Assembly: GCA_004835665.1 (NCBI GenBank)
Contig: RBKR01000025.1
Span: forward strand, 1 to 64,000
DNA from: Phoma sp. XZ068
Lineage: Eukaryota; Ascomycota; Dothideomycetes; Pleosporales; Didymellaceae
Length of the DNA stretch: 64,000 nucleotides
Reading direction: 5' to 3'
Shown here: in pieces, positions 41,840 to 56,556 of the stretch
Layout: the number at the start of each line of letters is the position of its first letter
Position numbering within the stretch: position 1 is the stretch's first letter
Translations under genes and position numbers: made by a program
Notes under the pieces: model-generated
Told to the model about the DNA's origin: nothing
Databases searched by the model: none
What the model saw: only the letters and a program-made list of their open reading frames with translations

Positions 41840-44800
41840 TCCTATACTACCTTTAGTAACTCTAATATATTATACTATATAGCTAATAATAACTATAATA
41901 TAGAAGAGGAGGCCTAGGCCCCTAACTATAGCTTAGTCTACCTAGTAGCTAAACCTAAAACCTTTAATAGTACTTAAGAGAAGCTAGAAGACTAGCTTAT
42001 AAAGTTTAATCTATTCTTTATATTCTAAGAAGAATATATCTCTAAAGAAAAATAAGTTACCCTTATAGCTATATTTATAAAAAATTACACCTTTACTTAG
42101 ATTAAGCCTTTTATCTACTATTACTATAGAGAAGGTAGATTAACTAATATTAACCTATAGATAGAGGATTTTAACCTATTTAAGGAATAGATTAGACAAG
42201 TATTTAGAGTATATAATAAACTAACTATTACTTATTATAATATTTAGCATATCTAATAGACTATATTAGCTACTAACTATACTACTAAGTTTTAGCAGCT
42301 AGCTATATTTACTAGCTAGAATAATACTATACTAATAACTATATTTAAATAGGGCCTTAAACCTAAGGTTAAGAAAGAGCTTATATAGACTACTATAGTA
42401 ACTAATATATTTAATAAACTTATTAATAAGTCTATTAGTATTAATATTAAGCTCTATAACCTTTAATAAGAACTAAGAGAGGACCCTTATATATAAGCTA
42501 TAACTTATATTACTTGCCTACCTATAGCTCTATATAACTAATAGTATAATAATAACTTTTACTATAGATAATATAGTCCCTAATACTAACCTAATATAGG
42601 ATACTATATCTATAGTAATACTTATAGCAGCTACTATAGACCTAAGGCTATAGACCTATCTAATATTAATAAGGGACTAATAAATATAAAGCTATAATAG
42701 AATAAGAAGAAGGGATATAGTAATAATAAGAGTAATAAGGATAGAACTTATTATAGCTATAGCAAACTAGGCTACTTTACTAAAGATTGCTAATAGAATA
42801 AAGTATTCTAGTAAATTAATATACTAGTTATAATACTAGAAGGTAAAGACACTAGTAATAAATAAGAGATTCTTACTAATAATATAGGATAACTTATAGA
42901 GAACCTAGAGTTAGAATATAAGTAGAATATTAAGCTAGAAGCTATATATAAACTAATACTTATAAGGTTATAGATATAGACTTATAAGTCTTAGGCAACC
43001 TAGATATTAGAAAATAACATGCTATAACTACCTAGACAATACCTAGAGGAAGATACTAATAATTAAGAATAAATAGTATACTCTACTACTATATAGTATA
43101 AAGTATAATATAATATATACTATTAGGAATATAAGTAATACAAAGTTAAAAAAGCTAATAATAAAGCCTATACTAAGTTATATTAAGACCTAATTATCCC
43201 CTCTATTAAGGTAGATAATAAAGAAAACTAGTATAATAAGTTATATAAGAAATACTAATAATATTATTAACTAGAAGTATATTAGAACTAGGATTATAAT
43301 TACCTAGAACCTAATTATAGCCTAGACTCTAGGAACCTATACTATAGAGCACTATTATAGATAGTATACTACTATAATAGATACTAGATATATTATTTAG
43401 AGAAACTTAATTTAGAATAGTTCCTAAAGAGATATCTATATAAACTATAATAGAAAGATTATAAGGAGGACTACTATATACTATACCTAATAGATAAATA
43501 TAATAATAAATACTTTTCTAGCTAGAACAAGTCTAAGTACAGATAATAAGGACTAGTAGTAAATAAGTAATACTTTAATTAGTATTAGTAGACCTGCCTT
43601 AATCTCTACTATAAAACCTATAAAGGAAAGAAGTAGAGTAATAGCTTTAGATAGGAGAATCTTTTTTTAAAGTAGCACTAGCAGGTACTAGAGATTAATC
43701 TATTAATAGTATTAAAAGTAATTACTAACTAATTAAGTTACCTATTAGAATAAATAGAAGATAGATATATATACTCTTAGACTCTAGAGTATAGTCTAAT
43801 TATATCTCTTTATAAGTAGTATAGCTAGCTAGACTACGCCCTACTTAGAAGATAATACCTTACCTACTTAGAGTAGCTAATAGAGAACTAATACTAGAAG
43901 AATCTAAGATTATATATAAAGTAACTATAGTACCTCTCTAGATCTATAGATACTATAAGAAAATAACTCTAGACACTTTTAGGATAGCTACTTATAATAT
44001 TATATTAGGACTTTTATAGTTAAGAAAGTATAATTTAGATATTAATTAGAAGAATTAATAGCTTTTATTAAGTTAATATAAATATAGCACTACTATATTA
44101 TAGCCTATATAGTTTATAATATAACTAGTAAATAAAAAGGAGATTAATAGTATCTCTTTAATATATAAGATATACTAAGATAGAGCAGTTAACTATATAA
44201 ATATAGAATACTCTACTAGTTATAAAGTAATAGTTAAAGAGAAGGATAGTATACTTCCTAATATTCTAGATAAATATAAGAGTTATATAGAACTTTTCTA
44301 TAATAAGAAGACTATAAAGGTATTACTATAGTATAAACTCTAGGATTATAAGATTAAGCTCTAGAAAGGAAAGAAACTACCTTTTAGGCCTATATATAGA
44401 ATATCTAAGAAAGAACTTAGTATACTTAAGAAATATATTAATAAGAACCTTAAGAAAGAATTTATATAAGAATTAGAATTACTAGCAGGATTTCTAGTCC
44501 TCTTTATACTAAAGAAAGATAGTAAGTTATATATATATATTAATTATTAGAAACTTAATAATATTATAATTAAGAATTAATACCTACTACTAAATATTAA
44601 GAAACTATAGGATTAGTTAGCTAGAGTATAATACTTTACTATACTAGATTTATGTAGAGTATATAACCTTATATATATAAAAGAAGGTAAAGAATAGAAG
44701 ACTATATTTAGAATATGCTATAGTTATTTTAAGTACTTAGTAATACTATTTAGGCTTACTAACGCACTAGCTATATATTAGGCCCTTATTAATAATATAT

Positions 44801-45280
44801 TAAGAGTATACTTAGATATTATAGTAGTAGTATACTTTAATAATATCCTAGTATATTTAGTAATACTAAAAGAATATATTTACTATATTAGGGAAGTGTT
44901 AAAATGCCTTAGAAAGGCAGACCTTTAACTTAAACCTAAGAAGTATAAATAGTATAAAGAAGAAGTAGAATTTCTTAGCTATATTATAGGAAGATATAGA
45001 GTTAAGATAAGTAAAATAAAGATTTAGGTTATAAAGGATTAGCTAACTCTTACCTCTCTTAAGAGAATTTAGAAATTTCTAGGATTTATTAACTTTAACT
45101 AATACTTTATTAAGGATTATTTACTTAAGGCCTTACTACTTATAAAGCATATATAGAAGGATATACTATTTAAGTAGGAATAAGTATAAGAGGATACTTT
45201 TTAGTTACTTAAACAGTCCTATATTAAGCTACCTATAATAATTATATTTAAAAGTAGAAAACTACTTTAAATTAAGATAG
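41840..45280 (+). pseudogene. Gag-protease-RT part of outer element
   Basis: Gag core near 42,000-42,500. Zinc knuckle relic near 42,746-42,791 reads YYSYSKLGYFTKDC with two Cys changed to Tyr. Protease relic LLDSRV near 43,774 has the active-site DSG changed. Reverse transcriptase runs about 44,340-45,230: KLPFRPIYRISKKELSILKK, FLVLFILKKDSKLYIYINY, YFTILDL, YLVILFRLTNA, then VYFNNILVY, where the catalytic Asp pair became Asn-Asn, and VEFLSYII, FLGFINF. All changes fit C-to-T or G-to-A. The frame passes into RNase H and is cut at 45,280. Confidence 0.92.
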
Positions 45281-45547
45281 TGTGCTAGTACTAGAGAAGT
45301 ATACCTAGTATAGTTACTTATTAAACCTAGCAGCACTAAGTAGAATAAAAAAGTTAGAATAGTTAAGGATCTATTATAGCAAGATAGTAGTAAATAATAG
45401 TTATTATAATATTAATTTATATTATATATTTTTCTGTCTATTTATTACTTAAGAACTACTAATCTAATACTAACTAGACTACTAATTTAAGCTAGTTACT
45501 AAGCACTTTTAGTACCTACTATAGTAGCTACCTTATACTCTAGTATA
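45281..45547 (-). repeat. Left LTR of inner element
   Basis: 267 bases, near-identical to 56,290-56,556. It begins TGTGCTAG where the partner reads TATACTAG, two RIP-type changes. As the element reads on -, this is its 3' LTR. Confidence 0.92.
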
Positions 45548-48500
45548 AACTTTTTATCTCTAAGAGCTTAGCCCTATTAAGTACTACCTCTAAAGTTATA
45601 CTCTCCTTATAGTACCTATTTATATAAGGAAACTCTAAATATTTTCCTCTATAGAGTCTATACTACCTTAGTAAGTAGAGTATTAATAAAGTCTACTCTT
45701 AGAATAAGAGTAACCTAGATTAGGTATTTCTAAAGCTTATAGTAACTAAGTCCTAATATATCTATATTCTACCTCTTCTATTATTATATAAATAAGAATA
45801 GTTAGTATATTCTTCTAGGTCTAGAAGTAGCCTATAAACATCTAAGTTATACTATTTATTTATTTATACTATCTATTCTATATATTATAAGATTTATTAT
45901 TAATAAGGTAGTTACCCTTAGTTATAATATATAAGTAATAAGGTATACCTAACTTCTTATCTACTATATATACTACTTTCTCTATATCTATTACCTATAC
46001 CTAGTAGTTCTTAACTATTATAATATTAGCTATATAAGTCTTTTTAAAGTACTTATTTAATTATTATAGATCTATCTTATTTAGTATTAGGTTAATTTCT
46101 TTTATAACTATAGGTAAATTATATAGTTTTTAGCAGTAGATAGCATAAGATATTATAGATTTAAAGACTAGTAGAATATTAGCTAGGAAATAAAATAGTA
46201 CTCCTCTAAACTTATTCCTATAGCTAGAGAGTAAGGTAGAGGTACTTTAAAGTTACTAGTATACTACTATAAGCTATAAGTAAGATCCTATATTAAAGTT
46301 TTCTATTATCTCTCTATCTCTACTAATAAGTATAAACTATAGTAGAATAGTTCTTCTAGTCTTAGTTACTAGCCCTATTAATCTATAGAGTAATAGAGGG
46401 TATAAGATATAGATATCTCTATATTTATAGATATACTACTTTTATTTAATATCTAATTATTTAGTAATCTCTAGAGAAAAGTCTTGCTTATTATTCTACC
46501 CCTTAATATACCTATTTTATTAAGTAATACCCTTCTTAGTATACTACTCTAGGTATTCTTTAACCTTAGTATAGAACCTAGCTAGAGCCTTAGTATAATT
46601 CTCTTTATCCTTATTATTAAATAATATAGATCTCTAGATTATATTTACCCCCTTACTACTTATAATAGTATCTATTAGGTTATAGTTAATATACCTAAAA
46701 GTAGTAGTATTACCTACTTTAGTATACTTAGTATAGTATAAGTAAGAAATAAAGTTTATTTCTTATTAAATTATAGTATAGTTAAGCTAGTATATTAAGT
46801 TGCTATAGATAAGTTACTAAATAAAGGAGTAGTATATTATCCTATACTATCCTAAATTACTCTTACTATAAATCTTCTAGGTATAGTAATTATATATATT
46901 AAAGCTTATATTAATTATCTTTATAAGTTCCTAGTCCTTAAAGAGGTTGTTAAAGATATATAAGATTATAGTTCCTTCTGTTTTAAACTAATTAATAGCT
47001 TTTCTAAAGCTAAACTATAAATAATAATTAATAAGTATATTTTAGTTAATACTTAGTATAGAGAGGTATAGTTAGTATTAGTAGAATTAGAGATTATCTA
47101 TAATATTATAGGCCTAAAGGTATTTCTAAAATAAAATATAAGTTACTAGGTTCTAACACTAGCTAGCCTATTTATCTAGAAAGTTATAGTAAAGTATAAG
47201 GATCTTAATTATAGTCTTAGAGTTTATAGTCCTAATAAGTAGTCTAACTCTACCTGCTATAAATTAAAGATAGATAAAGTAGACCTTTAAAAAGACTAGT
47301 ATAAAAACTATCTACTTATTACTACCTACTATAACTACTATAGGTTAGATTTCCTTATAATACTATTAAACCTAATATCCTATTAGGTCTATATATTTAT
47401 TATTAGTTATAGGTCCTTAAATAGCTTTATTATAGTAGCTAATAAGAAAGAAGAATAAGTCTTTATATTAATATTATTAGTTACTTATAATCTCTAAGAG
47501 GGTCTCCTTACTAATTAAGTCTACTTTTTATTTTTTAGCTATATTCTCTCCTTATAGCTTATAGTTATCTATATATAGTTCCCTACTAGAGTAGTTAGGT
47601 AAGTTATCTAGAATAAAAAAAGCTTAAATCTCTTTAGATATAAGATAGCTCTATAATACTATTTTATTAATAATATTCTATTAATCTACTCTAAATTATG
47701 CTCTAGCAGTCTATAGGTTATTAAGGTCTACTATATCTATTAATATAAGCTAAGAGTATAACTAACCTCTACCTAACTATATATCTTATATAAAGGTATT
47801 ACTTACTATACTACTAATTAACTCTCTTTATTAATAGTACTAGGTCTTATTTAGAGTTAAAGTGTTTCTAAATAGAGAGTAGCTATAGGTTAAGCCTAAT
47901 TAAGCATCTCCTTCTACCTAAGTAAGAAGCTAAGCTTATATTAAGGATAGTATTAGAGTAATAGTCTTAAGCTATTCTTAGATGTTAGTATTAATAAGCT
48001 TTAGTATAATCTATCTATTTAGCCTAGCTATTCTATTATCTACTAGCTACTAGTCTATAATATAGTTAGTAATAATAAAACTAGTAGGCTAGTTATTTAG
48101 AAAGTAATTTAGTGCTAGATTCTTTAGCTAGGCTTAGATAGTATTAATCTAGAAGCTCTAATTTATATTATTAGTAGTTAGTCTTTAAAGCTATATCTAC
48201 TTTTTCTCTATCTTGCTAAAGTCCTTATAGCCCTTATACTTCTTAAGCTAGGTTCTCTTAGGCTTATATATATTATTCTTAATAAAGACCTATATAGTTA
48301 CTTTAAGGTTCTTAATTACTTTATAAGTATTATACTAGTTAGATAATATAATAAACTTACTCTTAGATTATTATTTATTAAGAAGGTGTTAATAGACAGT
48401 AGAATTAACAAATTATACTAGTAAAGAAGGTTTAATTTAATTTAAGTAGAACTAGATATTAGTTAGGCCCTGCTATTTAACTAATATTAAATAGCTATAT

Positions 48501-49216
48501 AGTATAATAATATCTAATAGGATATATACCTCCTCTAGGTTATCTTAGATATTATAAAGTACCTAAGAAGCTTTATCTATCTACTTCTAGCTATAGTTAA
48601 TTATAACTTCTACTATAGGGAAGCATACTTTAAAGTTCTTTATACCTCTATATTAGGTAACTAGCTTAGGAAAGTTACTTACTATTATAGCTATAAGGTA
48701 TTTAATAGATACTACTTTATTAAATTCTATAATAGCTATAGAAGTCTAGAACTCTAAAAGGTCTTAGTAATCTAGTAGGTTACCTTATATAATATATAAT
48801 ATAAACTAAGTAACTATAGTGTCTTATAAGTATAGTATAGAGTTAGAACTAATACTAGTAATATTAGCTCTACTAATAGCTTTCTTAATTTCTAGCTATA
48901 AGAAATATACTTTACTAGATTAGCTAGGAGGTAGGTATAGTATAATACTTAAAAAGTCTAATAATATTATTACTTACCTAGTATTTATTCTAAAGTACTT
49001 AATATACTAAGTTACTTAAATATTTAAGTTATTAAGTTAACTAGTAATTAGAGAAGGAAGTTAGAGTATAGAGTTTATTAAGTATATATTAAGGTAGAGT
49101 ACTAGGCAGCTACGTGCTCCTTTACTACCTACCTATATTTTTACTACTTTCTTTAACTTTTACTCTATACCTCTATTATTGCTAGCCTTTAGTAGGTCTA
49201 AAGTATTAGTAAAGTT

Positions 49217-52200
49217 AGCTAATTAGTAGTTACTAGGTCTTACTTAGTAACTTCTAATTAGCTAGATTTATTTTTAAGTAAGTGCTAGTATAGACTAGTA
49301 TAATATAATACTAATATTAAGTTTAACCCCCTCCCCTATATAAGAGTCTATCCTAGGCTTATAGTTATAATAAGAAGTTAGAGGTATTTATATTATAGTA
49401 TTTATAGAGGTTATATTCTTTCTATATAAGTAACTAGAGTTTAATATATAGGATAGTAGCCCTTAAGTCTACTAGCCTTTTATTCTAGGTTAGACCTATA
49501 ATCTATTTAGGCTATATCTTTAGTAAACTTTAATACTCTATATTAATATTATCTCTTATTTATTAGATAAATAGCTTTAGTCTCTATCTAGGCACTATAT
49601 AGAGTATTTTTATACTATTAAGGTCTTTTAATATATATATACTCTATAGAGTAGATATCCTATACAGGGAAACTTTATATAGGCTAAGCTACCTTTTTAA
49701 GAGCTTTTAAGCTCTTAATATATTAATATCTTTTACTAAGTTCTATAGTAGGACTAGATTATCTAGTATAAACTCCCTATTCTAGATCTTTTTATAGTTA
49801 TCCTAGTATTTCTTCTTGCTAAGCTAGAGACACTTAGTCTAGGATATTAAGTTCTTTATAAATTAATCTCTTAAGTTAAGCTATATTACTTATATTAAGA
49901 GTAAATTAGTTCTGTTTTTAACTACTTAGTATAGCAAGGTTTACTATATTAGGATTAAAAGGTTAATTAGAAGGATAGAGTTCTACCTAGTTACTAGTTA
50001 GTATACTAAATAGCCTATTAATTATATTAAGATCTAGTCTGCTAGTAGAATAGTTAGAAAGTTATCTACTTATAAGCTATTAAGTTTAGTAAGAGTATTA
50101 ATAATAAGCTTATATCTACCTTCTACCTTCCCTATAGCCTATAGATTATAGGTAGATACTTAAACCCTCTTTATATTATATACTAAGGTAAGCTTCTTTA
50201 CTATATCTATAAAGTCTAGCCCTTTATTAATAAGTAATTATCTTATTATACTCTAATAACAGATAATATTCTTATATAAGAATTTAGTAACTATACTAGA
50301 TTAGTTATTTAGTAAAGCTTAAGCTTTAACCTACCTACTTAAGTACTCTTATATAATAACTAGGTGTTTATATCCTTTATATATTAGTATATAGATAATA
50401 TCTATAGTAACTGTTTTCTATAAGGTATATATATAGGTATTTATTATTATATCTACTATCTGCTTTGCTAAGCGCAACTAGTATTCTAGGTATATATTAA
50501 TAGTAGTTTTTATATATTAGTATATATCTTCCTACTAGTACTATTAAGCTATAATAGAGTAGATAGTATTTATACCTTAGTAGCCTATAGTTTAGTATAT
50601 CTCCTATATAGTAGCTATTTATAGGTTAGTATTATTAATAACTTATTAAATAGCTATATTCTTAGAAGTCTTCTAGAATAGTACTCTATCTTATTTAAAG
50701 TAGTTTATAGCCCTCTTCTTCTAGGCTCTTACTTATTTCTAGCCTAGTTTATATAGTATTTAGAGTATATATAGGAAGATTATAATATTCTTAGAGTCCT
50801 ATAAATATTCTTTTAATAGAATCCTAGTTTAAGTTATACTCTCTTCTATATTAGTAATTAGGTTATTAATAAACCCCTTTATATCTAAATCTAGTTTCTT
50901 AGAGTTTTTCTACCTTTCTAGTTTAGAGTACCTTAATAGAGTATCTATAATAATATTCTTCTTCCCTAATATATATTTTATCTTAAAGTCCTATAGTAAG
51001 ATTAAGGTAAGCTACTTATTTATAATAGAACCTAGCAGGTCTATAGAAGACTTATTTAGTTATATAATAAGTATTTTAGTATTTATTTTAATAATAAAGT
51101 ATACTCTATATAGCTATATCTAGAACTTCTTTAGAGCCTAAACTACTACCTTATATTTAAGTTTAGTTAAGTACTATTAGCTCTTATCTTTTAACTATAG
51201 GGTACTTTTAAACCTATAGGGGTAGTATTAGCTATTATAACCTACTTATTCTAAGACAGCTCCTATACTATTTTTGCTAGAGTTTACTAAAAGGTAGATA
51301 AGCCTACTACTTTTATAGTCTATAGTTATAAGGGCTAGAGCACTAGTAATATATACTTTTATAGTATCTATTATAGCCTACTTAATAGGTCCCTATTTCT
51401 ATTTAGTATTATCTTTTAGTAAGTTAAATAGTAGTCTTACTTTCTAGAAGAATAATTATACCTAGATTTAATAATAGATATAGATACCTATAAATATCTA
51501 AACTTCTTATATATTCTAATAGCTAGGCTAGTTTAAAATCTTTACTACCTTATCCTTGTTTAGTAGCCTACTGTTACTAGTTACTTTATAACCTATAATA
51601 TTAAGCCTGTTATAGCCTTAGTAATACTTTTTTTCTAAAACTATAGCTCTAGCTTATTTAATATTAGTAAGTACCTAGTCTAGTTATTAAGTATACTCTA
51701 GAATAAACTTTCTTATACCTAGCAGCGCCTCCTTATTATTATAATCTATCTTTAGTCTGCTATAGGTAATATTATCTAAAAATAGTATAGTATATAGCTA
51801 ATAATTCTTAAGTATTTTTATTATTATTCTCTAGAAGATAGTAACTAAGTTAGTAGCTTCTTATACTAAGGTGTAGGAGCATAGCAGACTAATAGGTATT
51901 ATAACTACTATTATATCTTAGCTATCCTTATATAAGGTAATTTAATTATATCTAGAAAAAAAGTCTATAAGTAATATAATCTTGCATCTAGCAAATTACT
52001 TAGAGAATTTATCTATAGTTAGTAGAGTGCTAGCATCCTATAGAGTTACTTTATTTATATACTAAGTATTATTTATAAACTATAGCCCTTTATCTTTCTT
52101 AGCAACTAGGTGCTAAGAATTTTAATACTAACTAGTATACCTTTCTAATACCTCTTAGTTAATATATTCTAGAAGTATCTTAATAAGCTCCTCTTCCTAG

Positions 52201-53632
52201 CTTTTAGCTATAGGGAATATTTAAACTTACTATACTTTATATAAGATAGTTTAAACTTAGTATAGTAGTATTATATCTTCTTATATTCTTCTAGATTTCT
52301 AGAAGGTAAAAGCAATAGTAGCTTTATAGTTTAGAATTATCTCTTTAAATATATCTCTTTCTTTTAGATATAGTATATCCCTAAACTTCTAGGCAGCTAG
52401 CCTTTCTAGGTTAAGATATATACTTTAAGGGAAGGGGGCATACTTTACTTTAAATATATAGTTAAATAGACTAATATCTAATAGTTAGAGACTTTAAATA
52501 AGTAGTTACTTCTTAATAGCTGTCTATTTCTAATCCTCTCTTCCTAGCCTTATTAGTATTACTTCTCTAGGCTTATTAACTAGGTAAACCTTTATCTCTA
52601 CTTATTTATATAATATATAAACTTCTAGGCTTATAGATTAGAAGCCCTTATTAGTTACTTAGAGTCCTATTAGGTATAAGAAGAGCCTTATAGTCTCTAA
52701 TATAAGCTATAGATATTCTTTATCTATATAGGTTTAGTTTAGATCTCTACTCTTAGAAATCTATTTTAATAATAACTAATCTATATAAGAGAATAGGTTA
52801 GGTCTAGCTTCCTTAGGGCTAGCGCTAGAGTTTATATAAAGTAACTTATAACTAACTATAGCTACTAAGTATATTAACTAGTATAGAGTCTTATTTTTAG
52901 CTAGGTCCTTACCCCTAATATAAAGACCCTTTAGTCTTTTTCTTATTTACTCTTAGTATTATTAGGGTAGTAAAGTATAGAGTTAAAAGTAATAAAAGAA
53001 GTATTTCTTCTCTTATTATTAGAGAGGATTCTATATAAAGCTTGTCTAAATATATTATACTAGATAGCTAGCTAGGTAGCTAAGCACTAGGGTGTTCTAA
53101 GGATAATAGATCTTATTAGGTTTTATATAATTTAGAAATAGGTTATTATTACTACTTCTTCTACTTTAATAGGAATATTCTATATAGTTCTAATAAATAG
53201 ATTAATACTACTATTTACTATTACTATACCCTTATCTAAGTCTTAATCTATCTCTTTATAAGTAAGGCCTAAGGCTTAGTAGGCACTAAATTAAAAGAGG
53301 TTTATCTAGGCCCTAGTATTAATAAGGTAACTAACTCTATAGTCCCTAATATAGGCCTAGTATAATAGTAAGTCTTAGTATATAACTATTTTCTGCCTAA
53401 CTACCTTATTTAGTTTAGCTATATTATTACTTAGATTCTAGTCCTTCTATATATTACTAGAATTCTTAACTAAATATTATAACCTTACTATCTTAAATAA
53501 AAGTAAGTAGTATTTATTAAGTTAGTTATAAGTCTAGGCCTTTTAGAGATAGGAATCTGCGCTAGTAGCTACCTTATATATCTCTAGCTAATTAAGAGTT
53601 ACTAGGTAAGACCTAGTAACTACTAATTAGTT
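49217..53632. repeat. Pair of 47-base palindromes inside inner element
   Basis: Near-perfect palindromes at 49,217-49,263 and 53,586-53,632 share the core GTTACTAGGTCTTAC / GTAAGACCTAGTAAC with AGCTAATTAG ends. They are 4.4 kb apart. Their flanks do not match each other, so they are not LTR copies. They could be ends of a further small insertion. Confidence 0.5.
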
Positions 53633-56289
53633 AAAGCCTTCTAGAAAGTCTAGAGTAATATTTATATTAATATTTACTAATAGTTATACTAATATTTCTT
53701 TTATTATAGCCTATAATAGTAAACCTATATTCTTTTATAATACTAAGTTACTAATAGTAATACCTTTAACCTCCTAGAGAAAGATTACTACTAGTAGTTT
53801 ATTTATATTTAAGTAGAGTAGAGTAGTAAAGTTACTATTAAAAGGAGATATATATTTTAACTTCTTTCTTTATAAGTCTACCCTATTTCCTATAAAAGCC
53901 TCCTTAGTTACTAGTAGCTTTACTATAGTAAAGAGCTAGTTATATAGCTAACTTATAAAAGGAAGTATACTTAACTTATTATCCTTATCTTTTATTATAA
54001 CTAAGTAGTTCTAACTAGACTTCTTATTTTAAATACTTCTTTTATAAGTTTCTTAATAAGTATATTCTACTACTAGCTAGCTTATAGAAAAGTCTACTAT
54101 AGACTTAGCCTTATAGACTAAGGTGTTCTAGGCCTTTTCTAGAACTTAGTCTATTAGTTAAGTTTAAGACTTTTAGAACCTTATTATAGTATTAACCTAG
54201 TCTAGGTCTTTATCTTTACTATACACCTCTAGAATAATATACTAGCTATTAATATAATCTAGGCTTATAACTTTAGTATCTCTCTTGTCTATAATCCTAA
54301 AAGGGCTAACAGCTAATACTATACTAGTTTATATATTCTAATTATAAGTTAGAGTACTTATACTATTAGTTAGTTACTAGCTAGAAATTAGCTTATAGAG
54401 GTTATTATTCCTATAAAATATTCTCTTTAGGTAGGAGTCTATCTCTTTAAAGAGGTCTAGTTTTATAGATAAAGCTAGCTAGTCTAGTATATTCTAAGAA
54501 ACATTAAAGTAATTCTAGATCTTTTACTTTAACTAGTTAAGTTAATAAGTCTATAGAGTAACACTAGAGACTAGAGTAATCTAGTAGTATATAGAACTAA
54601 AGAAGAAAGTTTAAACTCTAGAATCCTAGTTAAAGTAGTAGCTATACTACTCTATCTTTATAAGAGCTTAGTATAGCTTATAATCTTTTATATAGTAGTT
54701 TAATTCTTTATATATATTATAAGTATTATTATACTCTCTACCTTAGATTATTATTATTCCTCTTAAAGGGTTAATATTAGGTAGGGCAGTAGTAATATAT
54801 AAACTATTATTCTATTAAGTTTAGCCTCTAGCCTTAGTAGCCTAGGATATAAAGTAGGTATAATTTATTAGATTTTTTAGAATATTTCTTACCCCTTTAT
54901 TTATACCTATAATAGTAGTAACTTTAGCTAAGGATAGTTTCTAATCTTCTATAGCTTAGATAAGCTCCTTTACCTCTTTATCTACTCTAGTAGAGAGAGA
55001 TTAAGCTAGAGTATCTAGCTTTATTATAAGTTATTTCTAAGCCTATTAGACTAGTCCTTATAGATTACTAGTATAGTTTACCCTTCTAATTAATTAGTAT
55101 ATCTCTACTACTTATATCTTATCCCTTCTAGTAGAGGAATTATATAGGCCTTAGTATTACTTATATACCTTCTTTATAAACTTATATATAGCTTTAAGTT
55201 AAAAGGTAGACTAGTTCTTTATCTCTAGACTTTTTAGCATATTAAATAAAATAAGGTCCTAGTCTTCTCTAGAGAGACTAAGGAAGAAGAAGTATCCTTC
55301 CTTTATTAGAAGAATTTAATTACCTTTCTTATAGATATTACTATATACTATAAAGTTAGTATAGTAATTAAAGAGGCCTAGAAATAATTAATTAGTGCTT
55401 TTTATATATACTTCTAGAAAAGCTTAACTACCTATTCTCTAGAAAGTGTCCTAATTCTTCTAGTATTTCTTTATAGTATTTTAAAGAGTAGGCTAATTAG
55501 TCTTAATATATAGTTTTAAGTATTTAATAAAGCACCTATAATACTCCTTATAATAGTCTAGAAAGAGCTAGACTTTTTAGGTCTTATTTAGACTTCTATT
55601 TTTAGTTATTTAATTATAATTATCTAAGAACTCTATTACTTTCTTTCTATTAAATACTAAATAAATAGTATATCCTCTTATAGGTATAAGGACTTAGCAA
55701 GCTATTAAGGTAGCTAATAAACTATTTAGCCTTAAGTCTTTAGTAGAAGTACTTAGGAGAGGACTATAGTTAGGTTTAAATTTAGATATTATTTCTTATC
55801 CTTTCTTTTTAGCTTTTTAGTAGTATTTTTATTAATATTAGTTTCTTTTATTATATCTATAGTCTTCCTTATTACTTCTTTTCTTATCTCTTTTAGGCAG
55901 TTAGCTCCTCTAGATCTAGATCCCTTTAAATATTAATAAAACTTCTTACTAAAGTAATAATCTTATATCTAATAAAGTTTATTTATAAAGGGTAATATCC
56001 TAGTTATTAGGAGGCTAGTATATTATTAGTTTCTTAGGGTTAACTAGCTCCCCCTTTAAACTTATATAATATTCTATAGTAATTTAATAGCTAGATACTA
56101 ATAATACTAATAATTTTAATACTTTAAGCTTATATAATATTCTATAGCAATCTAATAGCTAAATACTAATAATACTAATAATTCTAATACTTTAAGCTTA
56201 TATAATATTCTATAGTAATCTAATAGCTAAATACTAATAATACTAATACTACTAAGTTATACTATAACCCTCTAGTTAGGTTACTATTT

Positions 56290-56556
56290 TATACTAGTAC
56301 TAGAGAAGCATACCTAGTATAGTTACTTATTAAACCTAGCAGTACTAAGTAGAATAAAAGAGTTAGAATAGTTAAGGATCTATTATAGTAAGATAGTAGT
56401 AAATAATAGTTATTATAATATTAATTTATATTATATATTTTTCTATCTGTTTATTGCTTAAGAACTACTAATCTAATACTAACTAGACTACTAATTTAAG
56501 CTAGTTACTAAGCACTTCTAGTACCTACTATAGTAGCTACCTTATACTCTAGTATA
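56290..56556 (-). repeat. Right LTR of inner element
   Basis: 267 bases; the 5' LTR in the element's own orientation. Followed by ATAG (56,557-56,560), after which the outer element's RNase H frame resumes. Confidence 0.92.

Larger units (their letters stand above)
45281..56556 (-). mobile_element. Second Ty3/Gypsy retrotransposon (inner), nested, RIP-inactivated
   Basis: LTRs of 267 bases each lie at 45,281-45,547 and 56,290-56,556, with ATAG on both sides (45,277-45,280 and 56,557-56,560). Coding relic is on -: reverse transcriptase at about 52,140-51,250 reads HLVAKKDKGL, DKFSK, CKIILLIDFFSRYN, EATNLVTIF and ILFLDNITY, then FIGIYIYY in the connection region. This is a different Gypsy lineage from the outer element. 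At 11.3 kb it is long for the type, and about 3.6 kb beyond the left LTR is unassigned. Confidence 0.88.

Noticed and set aside
45548..49200. Copia-type polyprotein in the unassigned part of the inner element
   Set aside because: No Copia RT or integrase motif could be read in any frame by eye.
49217..53632. Palindrome pair as LTR ends of another nested element
   Set aside because: Sequence beyond the palindromes does not match between the two sites, so no LTR pair can be claimed.
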